From assembly GCA_029556545.1 (NCBI GenBank), contig JAKQEQ010000019.1:62001-126000 (forward strand): a DNA stretch of 64,000 bases, written 5' to 3'. Both the position numbers and the translations under genes were made by a program. Positions 49,422-57,772 of this stretch are shown piece after piece (positions within the stretch are counted from its first letter, which is position 1; the number at the start of each line of letters is the position of its first letter). Origin of the DNA: Candidatus Hydrogenedentota bacterium (GTDB lineage Bacteria > Hydrogenedentota > Hydrogenedentia > Hydrogenedentales > JAGMZX01). The notes under the pieces are model-generated. The model searched no databases. It worked only from the letters and a program-made list of their open reading frames with translations, and had not been told where the DNA came from.

Positions 49422-49523
49422 GTCTGCGTCGGCTACCATCAGGATCGAGCGTGGGGGAGAGGCGGGCGTCCGCCGTGCCCGGGAGGCGGCGGCGCGGCAT
49501 CGCGGGCAATGGGAGGACGCAGC

Positions 49524-49634
49524 ATGGGCAAAGGCTTTTTCGACAGTTGCGACATCAGTGACACGGGCAGTATCTGTTTCTGGCTGTTCCTGCCCATTGC
49601 GTTCGTGGTGTATCTTGTCGAAGCGATTACGTGA
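49524..49634 (+). CDS. 36-residue single-helix membrane protein
   Basis: MGKGFFDSCDISDTGSIC followed by a hydrophobic helix (FWLFLPIAFVVYLVEAIT). The GGGAGGA ribosome-binding site is strong, seven bases before ATG 49524, and the frame has no overlap with another gene. It looks like a small membrane protein. The two cysteines lie just outside the helix. I do not recognise it. Confidence 0.5.
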   Translation: MGKGFFDSCDISDTGSICFWLFLPIAFVVYLVEAIT

Positions 49635-49663
49635 CCCCCGGGACGCGCGGATTCTTGGGGTGC

Positions 49664-49699
49664 TTGACGGTTGCTTTACGGAACGAAATATGCTAACAT
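49664..49699 (+). promoter_or_regulatory. Candidate promoter of the RRM protein gene
   Basis: TTGACG (49664-49669) and, 19 bases on, TATGCT; TTGCTT with TAACAT at 17 bases is a second reading. Either gives a leader of about 170 bases before the ATG at 49878. Confidence 0.35.
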
Positions 49700-49877
49700 T
49701 CTGCTGCTAAAGTGAGGAGTGGTGCCAGCGGACGCGTAGGTTTCGTGACGATCGAAGACGGACAGATTGGTTCTAGCCGCGTGTCAGTTCCTGCCGAATT
49801 GATGCAATCCTTCGTTGTTCACTCCCGGATTCCGTACGGGCGCCCACTCGCGGACACACGGAAAGGATCGTCTGGAC

Positions 49878-50150
49878 ATGAACATCTACGTCGGTAACCT
49901 GTCGTACAACACCACGGACGCCTCGCTGCGCCAAGCCTTCGAACAGTTCGGCGCCGTCGACTCGGCCAATGTCGTCATGGACCGCGCCACGAACCGTTCG
50001 CGCGGCTTTGGCTTCGTCGAGATGTCGGATGACAACGCGGCGCGCGCGGCCATCGAGGCTTTGAACGGCAGTGACCTGGACGGGCGCAGCCTCCGCGTCA
50101 ACGAGGCGCGGCCTCGTGAAGACCGCCCGCCGCGGCGGGATTACCGCTAG
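49878..50150 (+). CDS. RRM-domain RNA-binding protein
   Basis: A 90-residue protein with one RNA recognition motif: RNP2 IYVGNL (3-8) and RNP1 RGFGFVEM (42-49), plus a short Arg-rich tail (RPREDRPPRRDYR). Such proteins bind single-stranded RNA and are often cold-induced in bacteria that have them. The roughly 170-base leader would suit post-transcriptional control. ATG 49878 follows a GGAAAGGA site. Confidence 0.9.
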   Translation: MNIYVGNLSYNTTDASLRQAFEQFGAVDSANVVMDRATNRSRGFGFVEMSDDNAARAAIEALNGSDLDGRSLRVNEARPREDRPPRRDYR

Positions 50151-50252
50151 GCCGGTAGCCGGCGTTCCAACGTCATCGCCAGGTTAGCGGCTGCGTGACA
50201 GCGGCGGGAAGGGTGTTGTCGTGCGCCCGCCCGCCGAAGAGGGGTCGGTTGT

Positions 50253-51116
50253 ATGACATCATCCGCCCAAACCGCCACCTTGCGTCTGAATTGCAGAGAC
50301 GCAAAGGGCATTGTCTACAATGTCTCGAAGTTCATCTTCGAGCGCGGCGGCAACATCATCGACGCGCAGCAGCACACCGAGGAACTGCACAATCGCTTCT
50401 TCATGCGCGTTTACTTCGACCGCGCCTCCATGGCCGTCACCAAGAAGGAACTGCGCGACGACCTCGAAAAACTCGCCGTGGAGTTCGACATGCAGGCCGA
50501 ATGGTCGTTTTCCGACGAACGCCGCCGCATGGCCGTCATGGTCTCGAAATACGACCATTGTCTTTACGACCTCCTTCTGCGCCATCAATACGGCGAAATC
50601 AACGCCGACATCGCCCTCATCGTCTCGAATCACCCCGACCTCGAGGACGTGGCCGCCCAGTTTCGCGTGCCCTTCGTCCATGTCCTCGTGGACGCCGCCC
50701 GCAGGGAGGAAGCCGAAAAGCGCACCCTCGAACTGTTGCGGCAACACTACATCGACTTTGTCGTCCTGGCCCGGTACATGCAGGTCCTGTCGCCGCTCAT
50801 GGTCGAATCCTTCCGGAACCGCATCATCAACGTGCACCACGGCTTCCTGCCTGCCTTCAAAGGGGCCAAACCTTATCACCAGGCCTATGAGCGCGGCGTA
50901 AAACTCATCGGCGCCACCAGCCACTACGTTACGGAAGAGCTGGACGCCGGGCCTATCATCGCCCAGGAAACCGTGCCGGTCAAACACACCCACAGCGTCG
51001 CCGAACTCATCGCCATGGGCCGCGATATCGAGAAAAAAGTCCTTGCTGCCGCCGTAAAGGCCCACGCGGAAGACCGAATCATGGTCTACCACCGGCGCAC
51101 CATTGTCTTCGAGTAA
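50253..51116 (+). CDS. purU: Formyltetrahydrofolate deformylase
   Basis: A 287-residue enzyme with an N-terminal ACT domain (TLRLNCRDAKGIVYNVSKF) and a C-terminal formyltransferase fold: INVHHGFLPAFKGAKPY holds the Asn/His active-site pair and TEELDAGPIIAQE the Asp. It frees formate from 10-formyl-THF and balances one-carbon pools. ATG 50253 follows GAGGGG. It is a single gene between the RRM gene and hemolysin III. Confidence 0.93.
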   Translation: MTSSAQTATLRLNCRDAKGIVYNVSKFIFERGGNIIDAQQHTEELHNRFFMRVYFDRASMAVTKKELRDDLEKLAVEFDMQAEWSFSDERRRMAVMVSKYDHCLYDLLLRHQYGEINADIALIVSNHPDLEDVAAQFRVPFVHVLVDAARREEAEKRTLELLRQHYIDFVVLARYMQVLSPLMVESFRNRIINVHHGFLPAFKGAKPYHQAYERGVKLIGATSHYVTEELDAGPIIAQETVPVKHTHSVAELIAMGRDIEKKVLAAAVKAHAEDRIMVYHRRTIVFE

Positions 51117-51137
51117 GGGGGTGCGCTCATTATCGCC

Positions 51138-51166
51138 TTGCGACGAAACGGCTTTCCGAGTATAAT
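51138..51166 (+). promoter_or_regulatory. Sigma-70-like promoter of the hemolysin III-family gene
   Basis: TTGCGA, 17 bases, TATAAT, the best promoter match noted in the window. It lies in the gap between purU and the next gene, about 45 bases before its ATG. Confidence 0.6.
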
Positions 51167-51210
51167 ATTCTTGACAAGAGTAAGACGATAAATCGACTAA
51201 GGATTCACTC

Positions 51211-51855
51211 ATGGCGGAGCGACGGGAAAAGCATTACACCTTGGCGGAGGAGATCGCCAACGCCGTTACCCACGGCGTCGGCGTGGTGTTTGCCGTAGTG
51301 GCCTTGGTGCTGCTGGTCGTGTACGCCAGTTTCGGCGGGGATGCCTGGCGCATCGTCAGCGCGAGTATCTTCGGCTCCGCGCTGGTTCTGCTCTATCTCG
51401 CCTCGACGCTCTATCACGCGCTGCCCCAGCCGTCCATCAAGCGAATCATGCGCGTTTTCGACCACGGCGCAATCTACGTGCTTATCGCGGGCACGTACAC
51501 GCCCTTCCTGTTGGGCGATATGCGGGGACCCTGGGGGTGGGTGCTCTTCGGTGTGCTGTGGGGCGCCGCTGTGGCCGGGATCATTTTCAAGTTCTTCTGT
51601 ATCGGCCGCTTCGATTTCGTTGCCACGCTGCTTTACGTCGCGATGGGGTGGACCGCAATCGTCGCGATCAAGCCCGCCCTCACCATGTTGCCCCCCGGCG
51701 CCCTCGTGCTCCTGCTCATCGGCGGCCTTCTCTATACTTCGGGCGTGGTCTTCTACCTGTGGGATCGGCTTCCCTACAACCACGCCATCTGGCACCTCTT
51801 CGTGCTCGGCGGCAGCGCGCTTCACTTCGCCGCCGTGCTCGCCTTCGCGGTGTGA
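51211..51855 (+). CDS. Hemolysin III/PAQR-family membrane protein
   Basis: A 214-residue protein with seven predicted helices. PAQR landmarks are EEIANAVTHGVGVVFAV, ASTLYHALPQPSIKRIMRVFDHG (the Ser-His-Asp metal site region) and a final AIWHLFVLGGSALHF with the last His pair. PAQR proteins are zinc-dependent membrane hydrolases of unclear substrate in bacteria. It converges with the response-regulator gene, whose stop is four bases away. Confidence 0.9.
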   Translation: MAERREKHYTLAEEIANAVTHGVGVVFAVVALVLLVVYASFGGDAWRIVSASIFGSALVLLYLASTLYHALPQPSIKRIMRVFDHGAIYVLIAGTYTPFLLGDMRGPWGWVLFGVLWGAAVAGIIFKFFCIGRFDFVATLLYVAMGWTAIVAIKPALTMLPPGALVLLLIGGLLYTSGVVFYLWDRLPYNHAIWHLFVLGGSALHFAAVLAFAV

Positions 51856-51858
51856 CCG

Positions 51859-52794
51859 CTACCGATCGCTGCGGCGCCGATCCACGAATACGACGCTCTG
51901 GCTGCCCTTCGGCTGCGCCATCTGGCGAACCTGCGCAAGGACCTCGAACATCTTCTTGGCGCTCTTGAATTGCCGGTACTGCGTGTGGGCGACCCCGATC
52001 GAGAGGCACATGATCGGGCACCGCACCTCCTGGCCGCGCCGATCCAGCGCGGTGAGATAGCCTTGGTCCAGTTCCTGCCGCGAATACAACTCCGCGACGC
52101 GCTGCGAGAAATTCGCGATCAGCGTCGAGCAGAAACGCTCGTAGTCCTCCAACTGCGTCAGCACCACGAAGTGCTCGCCGCCCATGTGCGCCAGAAAGCT
52201 TTCATAGATGCCCATCTGCCGCGTCAGGTTCACGAGCAGCTTGGACATGAACTCGAGGCCGACCCGCTGCCCTTCCTGCCCCCGCGACGCGCAGTACCCC
52301 TTGAATCCCACCATGTCAATATAGATTGCCGCAATCGCCGCGCCTCGCGCCAGCCGGTGGTTGATCTCACGCTTAATCGCATCGGTGCCGGGAAGATTGG
52401 TGATGCGGTTGCGGCTCTCAATGGCCTGAAGCAGCGCGTTCAGCGACGCTATCTTGTCCATCAGGCGGTCGAGCTTGAACGGTTTTGCGAGGTAATCGTC
52501 CGCGCCCTGCTCCAATCCGTGCAACACCTCCGGCTCCTCCCCGAGCGCGGTCAGGATCATGATCGCCATGCGATACAACTCCGGGTCCTTGCGCAGTCGG
52601 CGGCAAATCTGGTACCCCGTAATCCCCGGCAGCATGATGTCGAGTATCGCGATGTCCGGCTTCACCTGCTTGGCGAGTTCGAAGGCCCCTTCCCCCGTGT
52701 TGATGACGTGAGTGGTATGCCCCTCGGCGTTCAACTTCGTCTTGATTAGGTCGGCAAGGTCGATATCGTCATCGACCAGCAATATCTTGCTCAT
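51859..52794 (-). CDS. Response regulator with degenerate GGDEF domain
   Basis: A 311-residue protein. The receiver domain (1-120) has the acidic pair D9/D10, phospho-acceptor D52 in ILDIMLPG, and K104 in LAKPFK. The GGDEF-like domain follows; its active-site loop reads GGEHF (205-209), which keeps the two Gly and Glu but has His where the family has Asp or Glu. It may be an inactive or altered diguanylate cyclase. It is a single gene and no partner kinase is nearby. Confidence 0.85.
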   Translation of the reverse strand: MSKILLVDDDIDLADLIKTKLNAEGHTTHVINTGEGAFELAKQVKPDIAILDIMLPGITGYQICRRLRKDPELYRMAIMILTALGEEPEVLHGLEQGADDYLAKPFKLDRLMDKIASLNALLQAIESRNRITNLPGTDAIKREINHRLARGAAIAAIYIDMVGFKGYCASRGQEGQRVGLEFMSKLLVNLTRQMGIYESFLAHMGGEHFVVLTQLEDYERFCSTLIANFSQRVAELYSRQELDQGYLTALDRRGQEVRCPIMCLSIGVAHTQYRQFKSAKKMFEVLAQVRQMAQPKGSQSVVFVDRRRSDR

Positions 52795-52931
52795 CCCCGC
52801 TACCTCACGGATTAGCGCTGTTCCCTGCGGCGCGACATTCGCGCCGTCAAGCGATTATAGCCGTCCGTCCCTCAGTTCCTCAAACGGCGCGTTGCGGTGG
52901 CATAATAACGCCGCGTATTACGGGAGTCGTC

Positions 52932-54638
52932 ATGGACAAGAAAGCGGTTGCTGCCGTTCTCGAAGAAATAGCCGTCTTGCTCGAACTGACGGGCGAGAAC
53001 CCGTTCAAAGTGCGTTCCTACGAAAACGGCGCGCGTGTCATCGCCCAACTGGACGAGGACCTCGAAACGCTGGTCCGCGAGGGTCGGCTCCGGGCGCTCA
53101 AGGGCGTGGGGGAGGCCCTCGAAAAGAAGATCGCCGAACTGGTCACGACCGGACGCCTCGAATTTCACGAAAAACTCAAGGCGCGGTTCCCCGAGTCCAT
53201 CTTCGAGTTGTTCGGCATCCAGGGCCTCGGCCCGAAGCGCATCAAGGCGGTTTACGACGAGCTGGGCGTCGACTCCCTCGATAAGCTCGAAGCCGCCTGC
53301 CGCGACGGACGGCTCGCCGCCTTTAAAGGGTTCAGTGACACGCTGCAGCAAAAGATTCTGGACGGGATCGCCTTCGCGCGGCGGCATCAGGGCTCACACC
53401 TCGTGCGGAAAGCCCTCGAAGCCGCGCTCACGGTGCGCGCCCATCTCGCCACGGACAAGTCCGTCCAGCGGATCGAGGTCGCCGGCAGTCTGCGGAGATG
53501 CAAGGAGGTGATCAAGGACATCGACCTGCTCGTCTCCAGCAAGCAACCCGACCACGTGATGCGGCGGTTCGTCGAAGGCCCCGGGGTCGCGCAAGTCGTC
53601 GCGCACGGCGACACGAAGTCGAGTGTCATGCTCGACAGCGGCCTCGCGGCAGACCTCCGGGTCGTCGAGGATGCGCAGTTCCCCTATGCGCTCGCCTATT
53701 TCACCGGAAGCAAGGAGCACAACGTGGTCATGCGGCAGCGCGCCAAGGACCGCGGCCTCAAACTCAACGAATACGGCTTGTTCCGGGAGGATGGCAGCTT
53801 GGTCGCCTGCCGCGACGAGAAGGCTATCTTCGCGGCGCTCGACCTGCCTTACATTCCCCCGGAGTTGCGCGAAGACCGCGGCGAATTCGACCTCGAACGG
53901 ACGCCCGAGCTCATCGAGGAAAAGGACCTGCGCGGCATTATTCACGTTCACACGCCGTACAGCGACGGACGCGATACACTTCCGCAAATGGTCGAGGCGA
54001 CACGGCGGCTCGGCTACAAGTACCTCGTGGTCTGCGATCACAGCCAGTCCGCGGCCTACGCCAACGGGATGAAACCGGAGACGGTCCTGCGGCAGCACGA
54101 GGAAATCGACGCGCTCAACAAGATACTGCGCGGCTTTCGCGTACTCAAGGGCATCGAATCGGACATACGGGCCAACGGCGCCCTCGATTACGACGACGAC
54201 ATCCTGCGGCGCTTCGATTTCATCATCGCCAGCGTCCACAGCAAGCTCGAAATGAGCGAAGACGAGGCCACCGCGCGCATTGTCAAGGCCGTCGAACACC
54301 CGCGCACCGACGCCATCGGCCACCCGACGGGGCGCCTGCTGCTCTCGCGGACCGGATACTCCCTGAATTACGAAAAGGTTTTCGACGCCTGCGCCGCGAA
54401 CCGGGTTGCCCTCGAAATAAACTGTAACGAGCACCGGCTCGACGTCGACTGGCGGCATCTGCGCTGCGGCAAGGACAAGGGCGTGAAGTTCGTTATCGGC
54501 CCCGACGCCCACGATGCTGCGGGTCTCGACTGCATCCGGCTCGGCGTCGGCATCGCGCGCAAGGGCTGGCTCGAACCCGGCGACGTCTTGAACACGCTGG
54601 ACGCGAAGGAATTGCTGGCATGGCGAAAACCGCGTTGA
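52932..54638 (+). CDS. polX: PolX-type DNA polymerase/3'-5' exonuclease with PHP domain
   Basis: A 568-residue two-domain repair enzyme. The family X polymerase part (about 1-315) has HhH motifs (GIQGLGPKRIKAVYDEL) and GSLRRCKEVIKDIDLLV with the catalytic Asp pair. The PHP part (about 335-568) shows HVHTPYSDGRDT, LKGIESDI, RFDFIIASVHSKL and GPDAHDAAGL metal motifs. It works in base-excision repair, as does endonuclease III, whose gene overlaps by 19 bases. Confidence 0.94.
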   Translation: MDKKAVAAVLEEIAVLLELTGENPFKVRSYENGARVIAQLDEDLETLVREGRLRALKGVGEALEKKIAELVTTGRLEFHEKLKARFPESIFELFGIQGLGPKRIKAVYDELGVDSLDKLEAACRDGRLAAFKGFSDTLQQKILDGIAFARRHQGSHLVRKALEAALTVRAHLATDKSVQRIEVAGSLRRCKEVIKDIDLLVSSKQPDHVMRRFVEGPGVAQVVAHGDTKSSVMLDSGLAADLRVVEDAQFPYALAYFTGSKEHNVVMRQRAKDRGLKLNEYGLFREDGSLVACRDEKAIFAALDLPYIPPELREDRGEFDLERTPELIEEKDLRGIIHVHTPYSDGRDTLPQMVEATRRLGYKYLVVCDHSQSAAYANGMKPETVLRQHEEIDALNKILRGFRVLKGIESDIRANGALDYDDDILRRFDFIIASVHSKLEMSEDEATARIVKAVEHPRTDAIGHPTGRLLLSRTGYSLNYEKVFDACAANRVALEINCNEHRLDVDWRHLRCGKDKGVKFVIGPDAHDAAGLDCIRLGVGIARKGWLEPGDVLNTLDAKELLAWRKPR

Positions 54639-55297
54639 CCCTCGAAGCCCAACGCGGCCGCGCGCGACAAGTCTTCGAGCGCCTGCGCGCGGCCTACCCT
54701 GATCTGCGCTGTACCCTTGACTTCAACGGTCCCCTCGAACTACTCATCGCCACCATACTTGCCGCGCAATGCACTGACGCGCGCGTGAACATCGTTACGA
54801 AGAATCTGTTTCGCAAATATCGCAAGCCTGCGGACTACGTGAACGCGCCCATCGAGGAATTGCAGGAGGACATCCGGCCGTGCGGCTTCTACCGTAGCAA
54901 GGCCCGCAGCATCGTCAACACGTGTGCGAAACTCATTGATCGCTTCGACGGCGTCGTGCCCGGCACGATCGAGGAACTCCTCAGCCTCGACGGCGTCGGG
55001 CGCAAGACCGCCAACGTGATCCTCGGCGAATGTTTCGGCATGCAGGGGATCATCGTGGATACCCATTGCACGCGCATCAACCGCCGCCTCGGTTTCACGA
55101 AGCACGCGGACCCCGTCAAGATCGAGCGCGACCTCATGAAGGTCTGGCCCGAGGATCATTGGACCCTGTTCTCGCACGCGATGGTGTTTCATGGCCGCGC
55201 CGTGTGCACCGCCCGCGCGCCGCGATGCTCCCAATGTCCCGTGGCGGACCTCTGCCCGTTCCCGAGTTCCAAGGAAGGAAAACGCATTGCGAAATGA
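54620..55297 (+). CDS. nth: Endonuclease III
   Basis: A 225-residue DNA glycosylase/AP lyase for oxidised pyrimidines. Helix-hairpin-helix LSLDGVGRKTANVIL carries the catalytic Lys (near 128), and VDTHCTRINRRLG the Asp. The C-terminal Cys set C-X6-C-X2-C-X5-C (CTARAPRCSQCPVADLC) binds a [4Fe-4S] cluster. It is coupled to polX. Confidence 0.95.
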   Translation: MAKTALTLEAQRGRARQVFERLRAAYPDLRCTLDFNGPLELLIATILAAQCTDARVNIVTKNLFRKYRKPADYVNAPIEELQEDIRPCGFYRSKARSIVNTCAKLIDRFDGVVPGTIEELLSLDGVGRKTANVILGECFGMQGIIVDTHCTRINRRLGFTKHADPVKIERDLMKVWPEDHWTLFSHAMVFHGRAVCTARAPRCSQCPVADLCPFPSSKEGKRIAK

Positions 55298-55997
55298 TCC
55301 CGGAGATCACCGGCGGCGGGAGGAACGTCCTCAGCGACCGGCAACGCACCTACCACTCGCAACCGTGGTTGTGGCCTACGTCATCGTAGTCCTTGGCGTA
55401 GATACCCTCGCGGCCCTCGGCCTCGACTGGCCCCTTCGCTGGTCCTGGTTTCAATGGCAAGGACGCAACGGCTTCGACCTGTTCAAGTTCATCTTCTGGT
55501 TTGTTGTCCCGTTCCTCTGTTGCGTGCCGCGTATGGACTGGGACTGGTTCGGCATAAAACGATGGAAGCGTATAGATGCGATATTGCTCGCGCTGCTCGT
55601 GGCGTGCTGCGTCGGCGCGGTCCTGCTGGTCCCGTACCTCCCCGGCGTCCGCGACTACTACCGCCAATTCGGCGGCGCGCTATCCGCCGCACAGAAGTGG
55701 AACTTCTTCATTTTCCACCTGGTATGGACCTTCTCCTGGCTAATCGGCTGGGAGTTCCTGCACCGCTACGCGCTGCTGCGTCGCGCCGACGCCGCGTGGC
55801 CCCGCTTCGGCTGGCTCCTGGTGCCCCTCTCCGAAACGCTCTACCACCTGCAAAAGCCGCCCATCGAGGCCGCCGGCATGGCGCTGTTCGCCCTCGTCGC
55901 CACTGCCTGGACCCGCAACCGCCGCAATATGCTCGCCCCCTTCATCGCGCATCTCGCCATCGAAATCGCGCTCGGCCTCTTCCTCCTACTCGGCTGA
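55287..55997 (+). CDS. CPBP-type membrane protease-like protein
   Basis: A 236-residue protein with about seven helices. GWEFLHRYALL resembles CPBP motif 1 (E-x-x-x-R), ETLYHLQKP motif 2 and FIAHLAIEIALG motif 3. CPBP members are membrane metalloproteases or scaffold proteins. The TTG at 55287 follows an AAGGAAGG site and overlaps nth by eleven bases; the only ATG (55191) would overlap nth by more than 100 bases. Motif 1 has one Glu rather than two, so activity is uncertain. Confidence 0.6.
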   Translation: MRNDPGDHRRREERPQRPATHLPLATVVVAYVIVVLGVDTLAALGLDWPLRWSWFQWQGRNGFDLFKFIFWFVVPFLCCVPRMDWDWFGIKRWKRIDAILLALLVACCVGAVLLVPYLPGVRDYYRQFGGALSAAQKWNFFIFHLVWTFSWLIGWEFLHRYALLRRADAAWPRFGWLLVPLSETLYHLQKPPIEAAGMALFALVATAWTRNRRNMLAPFIAHLAIEIALGLFLLLG

Positions 55998-56078
55998 CGC
56001 TTCCGTATCAATCGGCTGCGGCGACATGTAGATGTCGTCCCCCTCGACCGAGGAAGACAACGCGCTGGCGTCCGACAT
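55986..56078 (-). pseudogene. Rieske-gene tail fragment
   Basis: A 30-codon frame whose sequence VEGDDIYMSPQPIDTEASAE nearly repeats the last residues of the Rieske protein encoded at 56669-57004 (VEGDDIYVSLRPIDTEASAD). Nucleotides match over about 55 bases. No ribosome-binding site precedes the ATG, so it is best read as a remnant copy. It overlaps the CPBP gene end by 12 bases. Confidence 0.7.
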
Positions 56079-56091
56079 TGTATTCGCCCTA

Positions 56092-56100
56092 TGTTATACT
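56092..56100 (+). promoter_or_regulatory. Candidate extended -10 promoter of the two-gene module
   Basis: TGTTATACT, a TGn element joined to TATACT, 68 bases before the first ATG of the pair. No good -35 was found. Confidence 0.35.
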
Positions 56101-56167
56101 TGGTTCGCTGAAGCGCAGCGGCTGCTTTCCGGCCCTCGACAGCGCAAGAATAAAGGGATAGTCATGC

Positions 56168-56401
56168 ATGGATTTCAAGATAGTCGGGAGGATTGAATCT
56201 GTCGAAACGTTCGCTGTGGGGAAAGGGATACGAGAGATTCGGCGGCTCCAAAGAGCCTACGGCAACGGAAGGTGGCGGAAGCGAAAAGGTATCGCGTGGG
56301 TGAAGTTGGCGGACAATTCAGCTCGGCTGGCCGAGTTACATTGGTACGAAGCATCTGGAATTGGCAAGAAGGAATTCAAAATAAAGCGGTACCTGGAGTA
56401 A
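56168..56401 (+). CDS. Conserved hypothetical protein, first of a pair
   Basis: A 77-residue basic protein. It has the pattern VGKGIREIRRLQRAYGNGRWRKRKG, then AELHWYEASGIGKKEFKIKRYL, which I recall from small pairs in cyanobacteria and planctomycetes (memory only, not checked). An AAAGGGA site precedes ATG 56168. The stop and the next start share one base (TAATG). It could be part of a toxin-antitoxin-type or regulatory pair; there is no direct evidence of function. Confidence 0.6.
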   Translation: MDFKIVGRIESVETFAVGKGIREIRRLQRAYGNGRWRKRKGIAWVKLADNSARLAELHWYEASGIGKKEFKIKRYLE

Positions 56402-56640
56402 TGGCGATGACGCATTCAAGCGAGCACCGATTCGTGATCTGCATTCGTAACGAGGATTACCCGGCTTCGCTCGAGAAGCGAAAGATATATGTGGCGTTGC
56501 CTGACGCGGACGCGGAGAAGCACCATCAAGTGAGGGTGATAGACGAGTCCGGGGAGGATTACCTCTACCCGAACGAATGTTTTCTCCCGGTGGACTTGCC
56601 GGAAGCCACGGAGCGAGCGTTGGTGGGCGTCGAGACATAG
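56401..56640 (+). CDS. Conserved hypothetical protein, second of a pair
   Basis: A 79-residue acidic protein: FVICIRNEDYPASLEKRKIYVALPD, then HHQVRVIDESGEDYLYPNECF. Homologues that I recall always come with the first member. The start overlaps the previous stop (TAATG), so the proteins are made together. A basic-acidic pair with such coupling suggests that they bind each other. ATG 56407 is an alternative start. Confidence 0.6.
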   Translation: MAMTHSSEHRFVICIRNEDYPASLEKRKIYVALPDADAEKHHQVRVIDESGEDYLYPNECFLPVDLPEATERALVGVET

Positions 56641-56668
56641 CCGCGCGTCATTTGCGGCGCGCCTACAC

Positions 56669-57004
56669 TTAATCCGCTGACGCTTCCGTATCGATCGGAC
56701 GCAGCGACACGTAGATGTCGTCCCCCTCGACTTTCACGGCATATCGCCGCAGCGGCGCGTCGCCGCCGCGAAGACAATCCCCGGTGCGCAGATCGTATTG
56801 CCAGCCGTGGCGCGGGCACGTCACCACATCCCCCTGACGGCTGCCCGTGCTCAGGTCCGCCCCCTGGTGCCGGCAGCCAATCTCCATCGCCCGAAAAGAC
56901 CCGTCGGCCTCGCGAAACACCGCCACTGGCCGCGTCAACACGCGATAGACCCGCATCGGTTTACCCTCGAAGTCCTTCCGCGACGCTAACTTCACATAGT
57001 CCAT
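56669..57004 (-). CDS. Rieske [2Fe-2S] ferredoxin-like protein
   Basis: A 111-residue protein with the full Rieske binding set: CRH (C44, H46) and CPRHGW (C63, H66) separated by 16 residues. It resembles the ferredoxin component of aromatic-ring dioxygenases or the small subunit of nitrite reductase. ATG 57004 is preferred since the frame upstream is poor. It is divergent from the DUF1858/ErpA/YgfZ genes, so it may share regulation with them. A tail copy of this gene lies at 55986. Confidence 0.85.
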   Translation of the reverse strand: MDYVKLASRKDFEGKPMRVYRVLTRPVAVFREADGSFRAMEIGCRHQGADLSTGSRQGDVVTCPRHGWQYDLRTGDCLRGGDAPLRRYAVKVEGDDIYVSLRPIDTEASAD

Positions 57005-57118
57005 GCACGGCTCCCGCAAGGCGCGCCCGCCGCGGTACGGTCCAGGAATGGTTTCGGACCCGCGAATGTTAAGCATACAGAACGCATTGTGCGCGTACTT
57101 CCTTGATTTCGCGGGGAT

Positions 57119-57124
57119 TATACT
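57119..57124. promoter_or_regulatory. Overlapping divergent -10 elements between the Rieske and DUF1858 genes
   Basis: TATACT on the + strand is the complement of a sequence whose reverse strand reads AGTATAATCC, with the perfect TATAAT one base over (57118-57123). One AT-rich site could serve both directions; no -35 is strong on either strand. Confidence 0.35.
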
Positions 57125-57164
57125 TCATGCTAGCCCCCACGAGAACAAGGAGCTTTGGATACCC

Positions 57165-57407
57165 ATGTTGGAAGCAGAAAACCGCTATTTTCGTCCCGAT
57201 ATGACCGTCGGCAACGCGATGGAACTTCACCCCCGCGTAGCCGAGGTCTTTGCCGCGTTCCATCTCGGCGGCTGCTCGCACTGCGGCATCCGTCAGTACG
57301 AGACCATCGAGCAGGTCTGCATGGCCTATGGCGTCGACCTCGAAACGCTGCTCGAAGTGCTCGAAAGCCTGATGGAACAACCGGAGGACGAGGCGGCCAA
57401 GGAATAG
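57165..57407 (+). CDS. DUF1858-family small protein
   Basis: An 80-residue protein with the DUF1858 pattern: [28 protein letters not shown] with C37 and C40, then [23 protein letters not shown]. Members often occur with iron-sulfur or hybrid-cluster proteins and hold a CXXC pair. ATG 57165 has an AAGGAG site. It begins the ErpA/YgfZ unit; the next gene is eight bases away. Confidence 0.82.
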   Translation: MLEAENRYFRPDMTVGNAMELHPRVAEVFAAFHLGGCSHCGIRQYETIEQVCMAYGVDLETLLEVLESLMEQPEDEAAKE

Positions 57408-57414
57408 GCGCCCC

Positions 57415-57768
57415 ATGTCCCACACCGAGACGTCCCCGACGAAGGCCCTAATCACCGCGACCCCCGAAGCCGTCGCGGAACTGAAAAGGCTTGCCGAAAC
57501 TGAAGGCAGAGGAAAAGACGGCGTGCGCCTCGGCGTGAAAGGGGGCGGGTGTTCCGGCTTTTCTTACGTGCTCGACTTCGACGCCCGCCGCGACGGCGAC
57601 AACGTCGTCGAGCAGGACGGCGTCGCATTCCTCATCGACCGAAAATCGGCCATCTACCTCAAGGGAATCGAGCTCGACTTCCGCAGCGGGTTGCGCGGCA
57701 AGGGCTTCGTGTTCCAGAACCCGAACGCCTCAAGCACCTGCGGCTGCGGAGAGTCCTTCGCCGTCTGA
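57415..57768 (+). CDS. erpA: Iron-sulfur cluster insertion protein (ErpA/IscA/HesB family)
   Basis: A 117-residue A-type carrier. Three Fe-S ligands are seen: C46 in GGGCSGF, and C109 and C111 in STCGCGES. A-type proteins receive clusters from the ISC scaffold and pass them to client enzymes. The symbol follows the general family; IscA or HesB are equally possible. Four bases separate it from the YgfZ-TPR gene. Confidence 0.9.
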   Translation: MSHTETSPTKALITATPEAVAELKRLAETEGRGKDGVRLGVKGGGCSGFSYVLDFDARRDGDNVVEQDGVAFLIDRKSAIYLKGIELDFRSGLRGKGFVFQNPNASSTCGCGESFAV

Positions 57769-57772
57769 TTCC

